Assembly: GCF_018402175.1 (NCBI RefSeq)
Contig: NZ_JAGYJK010000011.1
Location: forward strand, 230,896 to 294,895
Length of the DNA: 64,000 nt
Origin: Yoonia sp.
Lineage (GTDB): Bacteria > Pseudomonadota > Alphaproteobacteria > Rhodobacterales > Rhodobacteraceae
Direction of reading: 5' to 3'
Part shown: positions 1 to 8,061 of the stretch, one piece after another
Numbering within the stretch: position 1 is the stretch's first letter
How the letters are laid out: every line of letters starts with the position of its first letter
The notes under the pieces: model-generated
The model's input: only the letters and a program-made list of their open reading frames with translations
Told to the model about the DNA's origin: nothing
Databases searched by the model: none
Made by a program: the position numbers and the translations under genes

Positions 1-609
1 GTTCAGGATCTGCGCCTGCACCGACACATCCAGCGCCGAAGTCGGTTCGTCACAGACGATAAAATCGGGGTTGGCGGCCAGCGCGCGCGCGATCGCGATC
101 CGCTGGCGCTGGCCACCCGAAAACTGGTGCGGGAATTTCACGCCGTCTTCGGGGGCAAGGCCCACAAGGGTCAGCAATTCACCCACGCGCAGCCGCTGGT
201 CACGGTTGCTCATCGCGCGTTCGAACACGCGCAAGGGTTCGGCCACGATATCGACCACCCGCCAGCGCGGGTTCAGACTGGCCAAAGGGTCTTGAAAGAT
301 CATCTGGAACCGGCGGCGCAAGGCCCGCGCCTTGGCCCCGTTCAACCCGTCCTTGAGCGAGGTGCCGTCAAACACGATATCGCCGCCGCTTGGGTTAAGC
401 AGGCCCACGATCAGCCGCGCGATGGTGGATTTGCCCGACCCGCTTTCGCCGACAAGGGCAAATGTCTCGCCCTGTTTGACGGTAAAGCTGACGTCATCGA
501 CGGCGTTGACATAAAGCTTGCCGGTGCCTTCGATCTTGCGGTTCAGCCAGGGCTGCGACACGTCAAAACGGCGCGACAGGCCACGGACATCCAAAAGCGT
601 CTTGGTCAT
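1..609 (-). CDS. Oligopeptide/dipeptide ABC transporter ATPase (DppF/OppF type), 3' end outside window
   Basis: The second nucleotide-binding subunit of a peptide ABC importer; it would hydrolyse ATP at the inner face of the membrane to drive uptake. About 203 N-terminal residues are inside the window and the rest runs off the left edge. Visible motifs are Walker [10 protein letters not shown]-loop [10 protein letters not shown] typical of the peptide/nickel (OppD/DppD) group, signature SGGQRQR, and Walker [15 protein letters not shown]. The ATG at 609-607 overlaps the stop of the upstream ATPase gene (ATGA), which implies translational coupling within one minus-strand operon. The exact substrate cannot be read from the sequence. 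Confidence 0.93.
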   Translation of the reverse strand, partial: MTKTLLDVRGLSRRFDVSQPWLNRKIEGTGKLYVNAVDDVSFTVKQGETFALVGESGSGKSTIARLIVGLLNPSGGDIVFDGTSLKDGLNGAKARALRRRFQMIFQDPLASLNPRWRVVDIVAEPLRVFERAMSNRDQRLRVGELLTLVGLAPEDGVKFPHQFSGGQRQRIAIARALAANPDFIVCDEPTSALDVSVQAQILN

Positions 610-1616
610 TGCGCGGTCTGCCTTTCTGCATTTGTGCCGGTGCTGTCCTGTGGCGGATAAAGCCAGCAGGCCACACGGCGGCCGGGGGCGGTTTGCACGG
701 CCTGCGGCTGGTCGATGTGGCATTTGTCCATCACATGCGGGCAACGCGGATTAAAGGCGCAACCGCGCGGAATGGCCGACAGGCGCGGCATTGATCCGGG
801 GATCTGCGTCAGACGGTCAAGGTTCGCACCCAGACGCGGGATCGCGCCCATCAGGCCGGATGAATAGGGATGCTGCGCATCCTTGATCACGTCGCGCACG
901 GGGCCGATTTCCGCGATCCGGCCCGCATACATCACCGCCACGCAGTCGGCGGTTTCGGCGATCACGCCCATGTCATGCGTGACCAACATGATCGAAGCCC
1001 CGTTTTCCGCGCAAAGCCGTTTCATCACATCAATGATCTGCGCCTGCACAGACACATCAAGCGCGGTCGTCGGTTCATCCGCGATCACCAGATCAGGCCC
1101 CGCGCAAAGTGCCAGCGCAATCACCACGCGCTGGCGCATCCCGCCCGAAAACTGGTGCGGATAATCGTCGATCCGGCGGCTGGCATCGGGGATACCCACG
1201 TCATCGAGCAGGCCAATAGCCTTTTTGCGCGCCTCTGTTTCGGACAGCGGCAGATGGGTGCGGATCGTCTCGATCAACTGTTCGGAAATCCGGTACAGCG
1301 GGTTCAGCGACGTCAGCGGGTCCTGAAAGATCATCCCGATCTTGCGACCCCGGATCTTGCGCATCTCGGCATCGGGCAGGTTGTCGATGCGGCGGCCTTG
1401 CAAGATCACCTCGCCCTGCGCGATCCGGCCGGGCCGGTCGATCAGCCCCATGATGGCAGAACCGGTCATTGACTTGCCAGCACCGGATTCCCCCACCACG
1501 CCCAGCACCTCGCCGGGCATGATGTCGAAGGATATATCCTGCACGGCGGTCAGGATGCCGCGGCGCGTAGGGAATTCCACCGTCAGGTTGCGGACGGACA
1601 AAAGCGGTTCGGTCAT
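606..1616 (-). CDS. Oligopeptide/dipeptide ABC transporter ATPase (DppD/OppD type)
   Basis: First ATPase of the peptide importer, 336 aa, which is the usual length for DppD/OppD. Walker A is GESGAGKS near residue 40, the Q-loop region is FQDPLTSLNP, the signature is SGGMRQR and Walker B is ADEPTTALDVSVQ. The C-terminal extension (CAFNPRCPHVMDKC) is the cysteine-containing oligopeptide-transporter tail of this family. It lies 9 nt downstream of the permease gene and overlaps the next ATPase gene by 4 nt. Family membership is clear; peptide versus other oligomer substrate is not resolved. Confidence 0.95.
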   Translation of the reverse strand: MTEPLLSVRNLTVEFPTRRGILTAVQDISFDIMPGEVLGVVGESGAGKSMTGSAIMGLIDRPGRIAQGEVILQGRRIDNLPDAEMRKIRGRKIGMIFQDPLTSLNPLYRISEQLIETIRTHLPLSETEARKKAIGLLDDVGIPDASRRIDDYPHQFSGGMRQRVVIALALCAGPDLVIADEPTTALDVSVQAQIIDVMKRLCAENGASIMLVTHDMGVIAETADCVAVMYAGRIAEIGPVRDVIKDAQHPYSSGLMGAIPRLGANLDRLTQIPGSMPRLSAIPRGCAFNPRCPHVMDKCHIDQPQAVQTAPGRRVACWLYPPQDSTGTNAERQTAQ

Positions 1617-1625
1617 ATCACGATC

Positions 1626-2603
1626 CTATCGCAGTTTGGGGTTCAGCGCATCGCGCAGCCAGTCACCCAACAGGTTGACCGACAACGCCAGCGCGATCAG
1701 CGTGACGGCGGGAAAGAACAAGATCCACCATTCGCCGGAAAACAGGAATTGCTGCCCGATGCGGATCAGCGTGCCCAAGCTTGGCTGCGTGGGCGGCACG
1801 CCGACGCCAAGGAAGGACAATGTCGCCTCTTCGATAATGGCCAAAGCCAGCGAAATCGTCCCGATCACCAGCACCGGACCCAGCACATTGGGCAGCACAT
1901 GGCGCAGCAGGATCAGGATGGGATGCACGCCCATGATGCGCGCGGCGGACACGTAATCCTTCTGCCGTTCGACCATCGTCGCCCCCCGCACCGTGCGCGC
2001 AAACTGCGCCCAGTTCGACAGGCCGATGGCCAGAATCAACACCCAGACCGCCATGCTTTCCTGCTGATTGGCAGGGATCAGGCCCCGCGCGATCCCGAAG
2101 ATCAGCAGCGCAATCAGGATCGCGGGAAACGACAGCTGGATATCGGTGACACGCATGATGACAGCATCAATCGTGCCGCCATTATAGCCCGCGATCAACC
2201 CCAAAGACACGCCCAGCGTCATGGCGAACAGCGTGGCGAGGATACCCACAAACAGCGACACGCGGCTGCCGTACATGATGGTGGACAGCACGTCACGGCC
2301 CTGATTGTCAGCGCCCATCAGGAAATAATTGTCGGTGAATGCCCCCGTGCTGGCAGGCGGCGTAAACCCGTCCATCAGGTTCAGGCTGGCGGGGTTGAAC
2401 GGGTTATAAGGCGCGATCAGCGGCGCAAAGACCGCCAACAGGATCAACGACAGGGCAACAAAGGTCGCCACAACCGTCACCGGCGATGTGCGCCATGAAT
2501 AGAAAATATCGCTATCCAGCGCGCGGGCCAGCCGGCCTTCGGCGCGGACCGGCACGATCAGATCCTGTTCGGGGATGTCTTTGACAAGTTTGCGGTTTTC
2601 CAT
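1626..2603 (-). CDS. Peptide ABC transporter permease (DppC type)
   Basis: Inner-membrane permease subunit of 325 aa, with a first membrane segment near residues 41-65 (TVVATFVALSLILLAVFAP) and a five-helix BPD_transp_1 domain after it. The DppC-type EAA loop is visible around AARIMGVHPILILLRHVLPN. The soluble N-terminus before helix 1 is the OppC_N region. It sits 3 nt downstream of the DppB-type permease and should form the heterodimeric translocation pore with it. Confidence 0.94.
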   Translation of the reverse strand: MENRKLVKDIPEQDLIVPVRAEGRLARALDSDIFYSWRTSPVTVVATFVALSLILLAVFAPLIAPYNPFNPASLNLMDGFTPPASTGAFTDNYFLMGADNQGRDVLSTIMYGSRVSLFVGILATLFAMTLGVSLGLIAGYNGGTIDAVIMRVTDIQLSFPAILIALLIFGIARGLIPANQQESMAVWVLILAIGLSNWAQFARTVRGATMVERQKDYVSAARIMGVHPILILLRHVLPNVLGPVLVIGTISLALAIIEEATLSFLGVGVPPTQPSLGTLIRIGQQFLFSGEWWILFFPAVTLIALALSVNLLGDWLRDALNPKLR

Positions 2604-2606
2604 GGT

Positions 2607-3587
2607 TTACTTCCCTGCCCCGCCATCAACGCGCAAGCGCGGATCGACGACGTAATACAGAATATCGACGACCAGATTGATCAGCACGAACACCAGCGCG
2701 ATGAACATCAGATAGGCCGCCATCACCGGCACATCGACCACCTGCACCGACACGATGAACAAAGACCCGACCCCCGGCCATTGGAACACGGTTTCCGTCA
2801 CGATGGCAAAGGCGATGACCGACCCCAATTGCAGGCCCGTGATCGTGATCACCGGCACCATGGTGTTTTTCAGCGCATGGCCGAAATTGATCGCCCGCTG
2901 GCTGAGCCCACGGGCCTTGGCAAACCGGATATATTCGGTGCGCAACACTTCGAGCATTTCCGCGCGCACCAGACGCATGATCAGCGTCAGCTGGAACAGC
3001 GACAGCGTGATCGCGGGCAGGATCAGCGATTTCAGCCCGCTTTCGGTCAGGAACCCCGTGCGCCACCAGCCCAGATCGACGACATCACCGCGCCCGAAGG
3101 ACGGCAGCCAGCCAAGCTCGACCGCGAAAATATAGATCAGCCCGATCCCGATCAGGAAGGTCGGCAGGCTGACACCCACCAGCGACAGCGCCATGATCCC
3201 CGCCGATGACCATGCCTTGGGCCGCAGCGCGGTATAAACACCAAAGATCACGCCAAAGACCAGCGCGATCGTGGCCGACACAAATGCCAGTTCGATGGTC
3301 GCGGGCAGACGGCTCAGGATCAGTTCGGTCACAGGTTGTTGCAACCGGTAGGAAATACCGAATTCGCCCTGCATCGCATTGCCGATAAAGCGCAGGAACT
3401 GCACGATCACGCTGTCGTTCAGCCCCAGCCTTTCGCGCATGATTTCCTGATCTTCCAGCCGCGTATCGACGCCGACCATGCTGGCGATCGGATCACCCAC
3501 ATAGCGGAAAACGACAAACGCAATCAGCGCCACGAACAGCATGACGACGACAGATTGCGCAAGCCGTCGGATGATGAAGGCCAGCAT
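2607..3587 (-). CDS. Peptide ABC transporter permease (DppB type)
   Basis: Inner-membrane permease of 326 aa. It opens with the conserved DppB N-terminus MLAFIIRRLAQSVVVMLFVA and has a large periplasmic loop before the BPD_transp_1 domain. The EAA loop is seen as YIRFAKARGLSQRAINFGHA. I place the start at the ATG at 3587, not at the upstream in-frame ATG at 3641, because the family begins here and AGGAAAGGG lies just upstream. The upstream start would also place coding sequence over the stem-loop at 3612-3649. Confidence 0.92.
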   Translation of the reverse strand: MLAFIIRRLAQSVVVMLFVALIAFVVFRYVGDPIASMVGVDTRLEDQEIMRERLGLNDSVIVQFLRFIGNAMQGEFGISYRLQQPVTELILSRLPATIELAFVSATIALVFGVIFGVYTALRPKAWSSAGIMALSLVGVSLPTFLIGIGLIYIFAVELGWLPSFGRGDVVDLGWWRTGFLTESGLKSLILPAITLSLFQLTLIMRLVRAEMLEVLRTEYIRFAKARGLSQRAINFGHALKNTMVPVITITGLQLGSVIAFAIVTETVFQWPGVGSLFIVSVQVVDVPVMAAYLMFIALVFVLINLVVDILYYVVDPRLRVDGGAGK

Positions 3588-3611
3588 CGGGCGACCCTTT
3601 CCTGAATAAAA

Positions 3612-3649
3612 GAACCGCCTTGCACCGGTATCCCGGGACAAGGCGGTTC
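3612..3649 (-). terminator. Stem-loop between binding-protein and permease genes (attenuator)
   Basis: An 11-bp perfect inverted repeat (GAACCGCCTTG at 3612-3622 and its complement at 3639-3649) with a 16-nt loop lies in the 78-nt gap between the binding-protein gene and the first permease gene. There is no T run. In ABC operons such structures commonly protect the binding-protein mRNA 3' end and reduce read-through to the membrane subunits; that role here is inferred. Confidence 0.7.
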
Positions 3650-3665
3650 ATGGTCATGTGGCCGA

Positions 3666-5249
3666 TTAGTCTGCGAAAGTGACGCTGGTCATCAGCGGCT
3701 GGTTCTCGGGGTGAACCGGCAGGGTGATACGGTCGTTCATCGCATAAGCCAAAACCTGATTGTGGATTGGCAGCAGCACACGGTCGGCTTTGACCACGTC
3801 CCAGATTTCCGCAACCGTCGCAGCGCGGGCCTCAAGGTCGGTTTCCGTGCCCAGCGACTTGATCATCGCGTCCAGTGCGGGGTTGGAATAAAGACCACCG
3901 TTATAGGCGCCATAGCTGCCTTCTTTCGAATGCACCAAGTCATTGAAGACATAGGCGGAATCAAAGGTCGGCACGCCCCAGCCCAGCATGTAGAAATCGG
4001 TCTCGTTGCTGGTCACCAGCGGCGAATGCTGTGCCACGGGGCGCGACGCCAGGGTCACGTTGATCCCGATCCGGCCCAGCATCCCGACGACGGCCTGCGA
4101 AATCGCCTCGTCGTTGACGTAACGGTTGTTGGGCGTGTCCAGCGTGACGCTGAACCCGTCGGGATAGCCTGCCTCGGCCAACAGCGCCTTTGCGCGGTCC
4201 AGATCGACGGCGGGATAAGCGTCCAGCTCCGGGGTCCAGCCAGCGACGAAGGGCGGGTTGGGAATGCCGGTGGGGAACGACTGGCCACGCATCACAACCG
4301 CCTTGATTGCGTCACGGTCGATAGCCAGTTCCATCGCTTCACGCACGGCGGGGCTGTTGAACGGGTTGCTGTCGGTGATGTTGGACGAGGCCAAAGGCGC
4401 ATCGCCGAACTTGTAGCCAAAATAGATCACGCGGTTTTCGGCGCCCGTCTCGACCTTGATCCCGTCGGTTCCGCTGAGGCGTTCGATATCCTGCACCGGC
4501 ACGTCCTGCACGATGTCCACTTCGCCCGACAGAAGGGCAGCAACGCGGGTCGCGGCATCGGAAATCGGCAGATAGATGATCTCGGTCACTTCAGGCTTGG
4601 TTTCGGCCCAATGGTTGTCGTTCACCGTCAGCACAGAGCGCACATCGACTTCGCGCGATTGCAGGATATAGGGGCCGGTGCCATTGGTGTTGCGCACGGC
4701 GAAATTGTCCTCGCCTGCGGCGTAGTCCTGCACTTCGACGACATTGTTCGCCTCGGACCAATCCTTGTCCATGATGAAGGTGTTGGTCAGGTTGTTGGGA
4801 TACAGCGGCGACGGGCCGGTCATGCGGACTTCGACGGTGTAATCATCCACGGCGGTGACTTCGGCCACATCGACATGCAACTGGCGCATGTTGGATTTTT
4901 CCGACCGTGCACGGTCGAGCGAGAAAACAACGTCTTCGGCGGTAAAGGCCGCGCCATCATGGAAGGTCACGCCTTCGCGCAGGGTGAAGACCCAAGTGTC
5001 CGGCGCGCCGTCCTTGATCGCCCAAGATGTCGCCAGACGTGGCGTCAACGTCCCTTCGACATCGCGGTCCATCAGCGTTTCATAGACGTGATGGGCAAAG
5101 TTATGCGTCGGCCCCTGGTTTTGCGAATGCGGGTCCAGCGTCAAGGCATCGGACGCACGCGCCCAGCGGATCGTTTCGGCGGATGCCTGCGACACGATCA
5201 GTGTCGAAGACAGCAGCATCGCAGAAAGGCTAAGGATTTGTCTGGTCAT
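3666..5249 (-). CDS. Peptide ABC transporter periplasmic binding protein (DppA/OppA family)
   Basis: A 527-aa SBP_bac_5 solute-binding protein. Residues 1-28 are a Sec signal peptide (MTRQILSLSAMLLSSTLIVS, cleaved after ASA), followed by the family opening with DALTLDPHSQNQ. The family motif FHDGAAFTAEDVVFSLDR lies around residue 90. The start at 5249 is chosen over the in-frame ATG at 5414 because GGAG lies upstream and the signal peptide begins here. It is first in the operon with dppBCDF-type genes, and an upstream gap of about 200 nt (5250-5452) must hold the promoter; I recognise no operator there. Confidence 0.93.
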   Translation of the reverse strand: MTRQILSLSAMLLSSTLIVSQASAETIRWARASDALTLDPHSQNQGPTHNFAHHVYETLMDRDVEGTLTPRLATSWAIKDGAPDTWVFTLREGVTFHDGAAFTAEDVVFSLDRARSEKSNMRQLHVDVAEVTAVDDYTVEVRMTGPSPLYPNNLTNTFIMDKDWSEANNVVEVQDYAAGEDNFAVRNTNGTGPYILQSREVDVRSVLTVNDNHWAETKPEVTEIIYLPISDAATRVAALLSGEVDIVQDVPVQDIERLSGTDGIKVETGAENRVIYFGYKFGDAPLASSNITDSNPFNSPAVREAMELAIDRDAIKAVVMRGQSFPTGIPNPPFVAGWTPELDAYPAVDLDRAKALLAEAGYPDGFSVTLDTPNNRYVNDEAISQAVVGMLGRIGINVTLASRPVAQHSPLVTSNETDFYMLGWGVPTFDSAYVFNDLVHSKEGSYGAYNGGLYSNPALDAMIKSLGTETDLEARAATVAEIWDVVKADRVLLPIHNQVLAYAMNDRITLPVHPENQPLMTSVTFAD

Positions 5250-5452
5250 GTCTGGAGCTCCATTCCTTGATTTTTGGGCATGCATTTTCGCTGCATGGCG
5301 TCCTGACGCGTAACAGAAATGATTCATGCGCCTTTTGCAATGGCCAAGACGTGGACCGCCTGACCTCGGGGCGATCGCAGGTCGTGTTTTTGCATGGACG
5401 GCCCGATTGCACAAAACCTGTGCGCGGCATGGATGATCTGCCTGATCCGCCG

Positions 5453-6285
5453 TCAGGGACGCCCCAAGAATTCAAAGCTGAACGCCGTCTGCGCCCCTGC
5501 GGGCGGGGCCGCAAAGGGGGCTGCGCGGCGGATATGGTCCAGCGCCAGCCGGTCCAGCGCCGCTGACCCCGAGGATTGCGCCACGCTGACATCTGCCAGC
5601 GCGCCCGATGCGGCAATCGCAAAGCGCACAAGCACAATGCCCCGTGCCGGTGCGCGTTGCGGGCGCAGCCGCGTGATCTGGCGCAACACCTGACCGGGAT
5701 AGGCCGCTGCCGCCGCCTGCCCGCCCGTGCTGTCCGGGGCCGGTGCCGCCCCCGAAGCCACGGCCTGCCCCTGCGCCTGCGCCTGCGTGCTGCCGCGCGC
5801 GGCGTCCGTGTCGGCATTGCCTGTGGGGCGCGGCGGGGCTGCGGGTTGCGCAGTTTGGGGCGCGGGTCTTGCTATGGGGCGCAACGCTGTCGGGGGGCTG
5901 TGTCAGGCAGGGCGCGGGTTATGTCGGGGGCGGGCTGCGGCGCGGTCACGGGGGTCGCGCCTGTGGCGACAGGGGCGCTGGTGGATGGGTCCGGCGTCAC
6001 CGGCACTGCAAGATCGGGCACCGCCAGATCGGCCACCGCAGATGCCGGCAGCGCAAGGCTACGCTGTGCGGGCGCGACGGCCGGCTGTGCGGCGGGGGTG
6101 ACAGGCACCGCGCCTGCGACGAAATCCTCGAAGGCGGCGCCAATCGCGGCGATATCGGGCGTGCCGCCGCCTGCGACCGCGATGCGCTGCGGCGGCGCTG
6201 CGACGATCAGCAGGCCCGCCGCATGCAAGGCCCCCGACAGCACCAGTGCCGCAATCGCGCCGCCACAGGCCCGCAGGCGGGTCAT
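5453..6285 (-). pseudogene. tonB: TonB energy-transducing protein, frameshifted
   Basis: TonB spans the periplasm and passes proton-motive energy from ExbB/ExbD to outer-membrane receptors. The N-terminal frame (6285 down to 5872) has one membrane helix and an Ala/Pro/Val-rich spacer. The C-terminal frame (through 5453) has the Pro-rich stretch followed by a TonB C-terminal domain (YPGQVLRQITRLR, GIVLVRFAIAASGALADVSV). The two frames meet at a run of six C on the coding strand (5892-5897). Seven C would join them into one protein reading ...DTAPPTALRPIARPAP. The gene is last in the hmuR-exbB-exbD-exbD-tonB operon and overlaps the preceding exbD by 4 nt. A sequencing slip, a true mutation or a phase-variable tract are all possible. 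Confidence 0.8.
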
Positions 6286-6668
6286 GGCGCAAGCCCCTGT
6301 CGGGTCACCAGCCGCACATCCTGACCGGTTTGCGCGCGCAGGGCGGCGGCCACGGCGATCAGGTCGCGCGCGGGCAGATTGCGGTCCGGCAGGAGGCGCA
6401 AGGCCCCCGCCTCACCTGCTTGCGCGGCGACGAAGGCGTCAAGTGTTGTCACCTCTGCGCGCCAGACCAGCGTGCCATCCGCGCGCAGCACCAGCGCATC
6501 GTCAGGCACCCGTGCCGCCACGCTATCGGCATCGACCAGCTGCACATCGCGGTCAACCGGCTGGGCCACCTGCCCCGCGATCAGGAAAAACACCAGCATC
6601 AGGAAAACCACGTTGATCAAGGCAATCGTGGGTTCGGGCTTGGCGCGCGGGGATGGGGCAAGGCGCAT
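6282..6668 (-). CDS. exbD: ExbD/TolR biopolymer transport protein (second copy)
   Basis: A 128-aa ExbD/TolR family protein. A short cytoplasmic N-terminus is followed by one membrane helix (TIALINVVFLMLVFFLIAG, about residues 14-32) and a small periplasmic domain. The usual ExbD/TolR Asp in the membrane segment is replaced by Asn here (ALIN versus the expected LID); the first copy upstream keeps Asp. That suggests the two ExbD proteins are not equivalent. It lies 4 nt after the first exbD and overlaps tonB by 4 nt. Confidence 0.88.
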   Translation of the reverse strand: MRLAPSPRAKPEPTIALINVVFLMLVFFLIAGQVAQPVDRDVQLVDADSVAARVPDDALVLRADGTLVWRAEVTTLDAFVAAQAGEAGALRLLPDRNLPARDLIAVAAALRAQTGQDVRLVTRQGLAP

Positions 6669-6672
6669 CCGG

Positions 6673-7041
6673 TCACCCCCCGATCAGGCGCAGGCTGACG
6701 CCCGGCACGGTTTGGGCCGCGACCAGCACATCGACCAGCCGTTGCGCTGTCACCGCCTCGGACGGGGCGACCAGCACCAGCGCGCCATCCAGCGCGGCAA
6801 TCGCATCCGGCAAAGCGGCCAAGCTCACCTCGGCCACGTTCAGCGTGATCGCATCGGCGCTGATGCGCAAAAAGGCGGGCGGCGCGCCAGCCTGCGTCGC
6901 CCCGCCGGTGGCCGCGATGAACGGCAGATCGCCGAAACGGGTAAAGGTCGATGACAGCATGAAAAACAACAACAGCAGAAAGATCACATCAATCAGCGAT
7001 GTCAGCGACAGCCGCCGTTTGCGCAGCGCGGGTCTAGCCAT
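6673..7041 (-). CDS. exbD: ExbD/TolR biopolymer transport protein (first copy)
   Basis: A 122-aa ExbD family protein with the canonical SLTSLIDVIFLLLLFFMLSS membrane segment near residues 12-31, including the proton-path Asp of LID. The periplasmic domain ends in VPGVSLRLIGG. It overlaps the exbB gene by 8 nt, so translation is probably coupled. With ExbB it forms the inner-membrane proton-driven motor that energises TonB for heme uptake through HmuR. Confidence 0.9.
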   Translation of the reverse strand: MARPALRKRRLSLTSLIDVIFLLLLFFMLSSTFTRFGDLPFIAATGGATQAGAPPAFLRISADAITLNVAEVSLAALPDAIAALDGALVLVAPSEAVTAQRLVDVLVAAQTVPGVSLRLIGG

Positions 7042-7657
7042 GGGCCAGACCGGGGCGCAACGCGCCTTCGATCAGCGCCTCGGCCATGCGCCGTTCATTG
7101 GCCATCCGACCTTCAAGCCATGACAGGATCGCGCTCAGCGGCATCGCCACCGCCAGACCCGCCGCCGTGGTCATCAAGGCCACCCAGATCCCCCCGGCCA
7201 GCACGGATGGATCGACGCTTTGCCCTGCATCCTGCATCGCGCGAAAGGCCGCGATCATGCCCAGCACGGTGCCGAACAGCCCCAACAAAGGCGCGGTCTG
7301 CGCCACGGCATCCAGCAGGCGAAACCCGGCTTCCAGCCGCGCCAGCCGCGCCTCGGCCAAGGTATAAAGCCGCTCGCGCCCATCACGCGCCTGCAAGGCC
7401 AGCGCCAGAACCGTCGCCAGATGCGATGGTGCCGCCTCGGCCAAGGCCAGCGCGCGGGCCTGTTGGCCTGCATCGGACGCAGCCAAGGCCGCCAGCAAGG
7501 GCGCATGCCGCCCGACGCCCGCGATGTAGAATTGCACCAGTTTCCACAGCACCACGGCCCCCGACAGCACCGACAGCCCGATGATCAGCGCCACAACCCA
7601 GCCGCCAAGGTCGATAAAGGCGGCCAGCGCATCGCGCGCCTGATAAAGATGGATCAT
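7034..7657 (-). CDS. exbB: ExbB/TolQ/MotA-family proton channel protein
   Basis: A 207-aa member of the MotA/TolQ/ExbB family. One N-terminal membrane helix (LGGWVVALIIGLSVLSGAVV) is followed by a cytoplasmic region and two further helices, with the family core TAPLLGLFGTVLGMIAAF near residues 125-142 and GLAVAMPLSAILSWL near 170. It overlaps the upstream small periplasmic-protein gene by 4 nt (ATGA). It should form the pentameric channel around the ExbD dimers. Confidence 0.92.
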   Translation of the reverse strand: MIHLYQARDALAAFIDLGGWVVALIIGLSVLSGAVVLWKLVQFYIAGVGRHAPLLAALAASDAGQQARALALAEAAPSHLATVLALALQARDGRERLYTLAEARLARLEAGFRLLDAVAQTAPLLGLFGTVLGMIAAFRAMQDAGQSVDPSVLAGGIWVALMTTAAGLAVAMPLSAILSWLEGRMANERRMAEALIEGALRPGLAHG

Positions 7658-8061
7658 TGCAGCACCTCGACATCGTCAACCGACCCCGTGACGCGCAACA
7701 CCTGCGCACAGGTCGCGGGGGTGGTGCTGTCGCCCGTGCAGGCAGCGACACCGTTGATCAGCACCTGCGCGACATCCGCGCAGGCGATCCCCGCCACATC
7801 GAACTGGCGCACGCGGCGCGCGCCCTGCGGCAGGTCTGCGAAATCGAACAGGGTCAGCGCGGCAACCCGCCCCGCCTGATCGAACAGCACCGTTTCCAGC
7901 GCCAGCGTGGTCAAGGGGGCCAGCCCGTTATCCGCGACAAAGGTCAGCCGGCAGGCATTGTCCACAGGATCAAGCCGGTTCAGATCCACCGCGATCCCGC
8001 CGGTATCCTGTGCCGCCGCAGACCCTGCGACGGCAAGGGCAAGGAGGCTGGTCCTTACCAT
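7654..8061 (-). CDS. Small exported protein of unknown function in the heme operon
   Basis: A 135-aa protein beginning with a Sec signal peptide (MVRTSLLALAVAGSAAAQ, cleaved after AAAQ or AAA). The mature part has four cysteines (NACRL, GIACADV, AACTG, ATCAQV), consistent with two disulfides in the periplasm. I do not recognise a characterised family, although proteins of this look recur between a TonB-dependent receptor and exbB in this group. The start at 8061 overlaps the receptor stop by 7 nt and begins the signal peptide; the longer upstream frame is antisense noise. A heme- or receptor-associated periplasmic role is only inferred from position. Confidence 0.7.
   Translation of the reverse strand: MVRTSLLALAVAGSAAAQDTGGIAVDLNRLDPVDNACRLTFVADNGLAPLTTLALETVLFDQAGRVAALTLFDFADLPQGARRVRQFDVAGIACADVAQVLINGVAACTGDSTTPATCAQVLRVTGSVDDVEVLQ

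Noticed and set aside
3711..5270. A 519-residue plus-strand frame
   Set aside because: Shadow of the peptide-binding protein gene; no family features.
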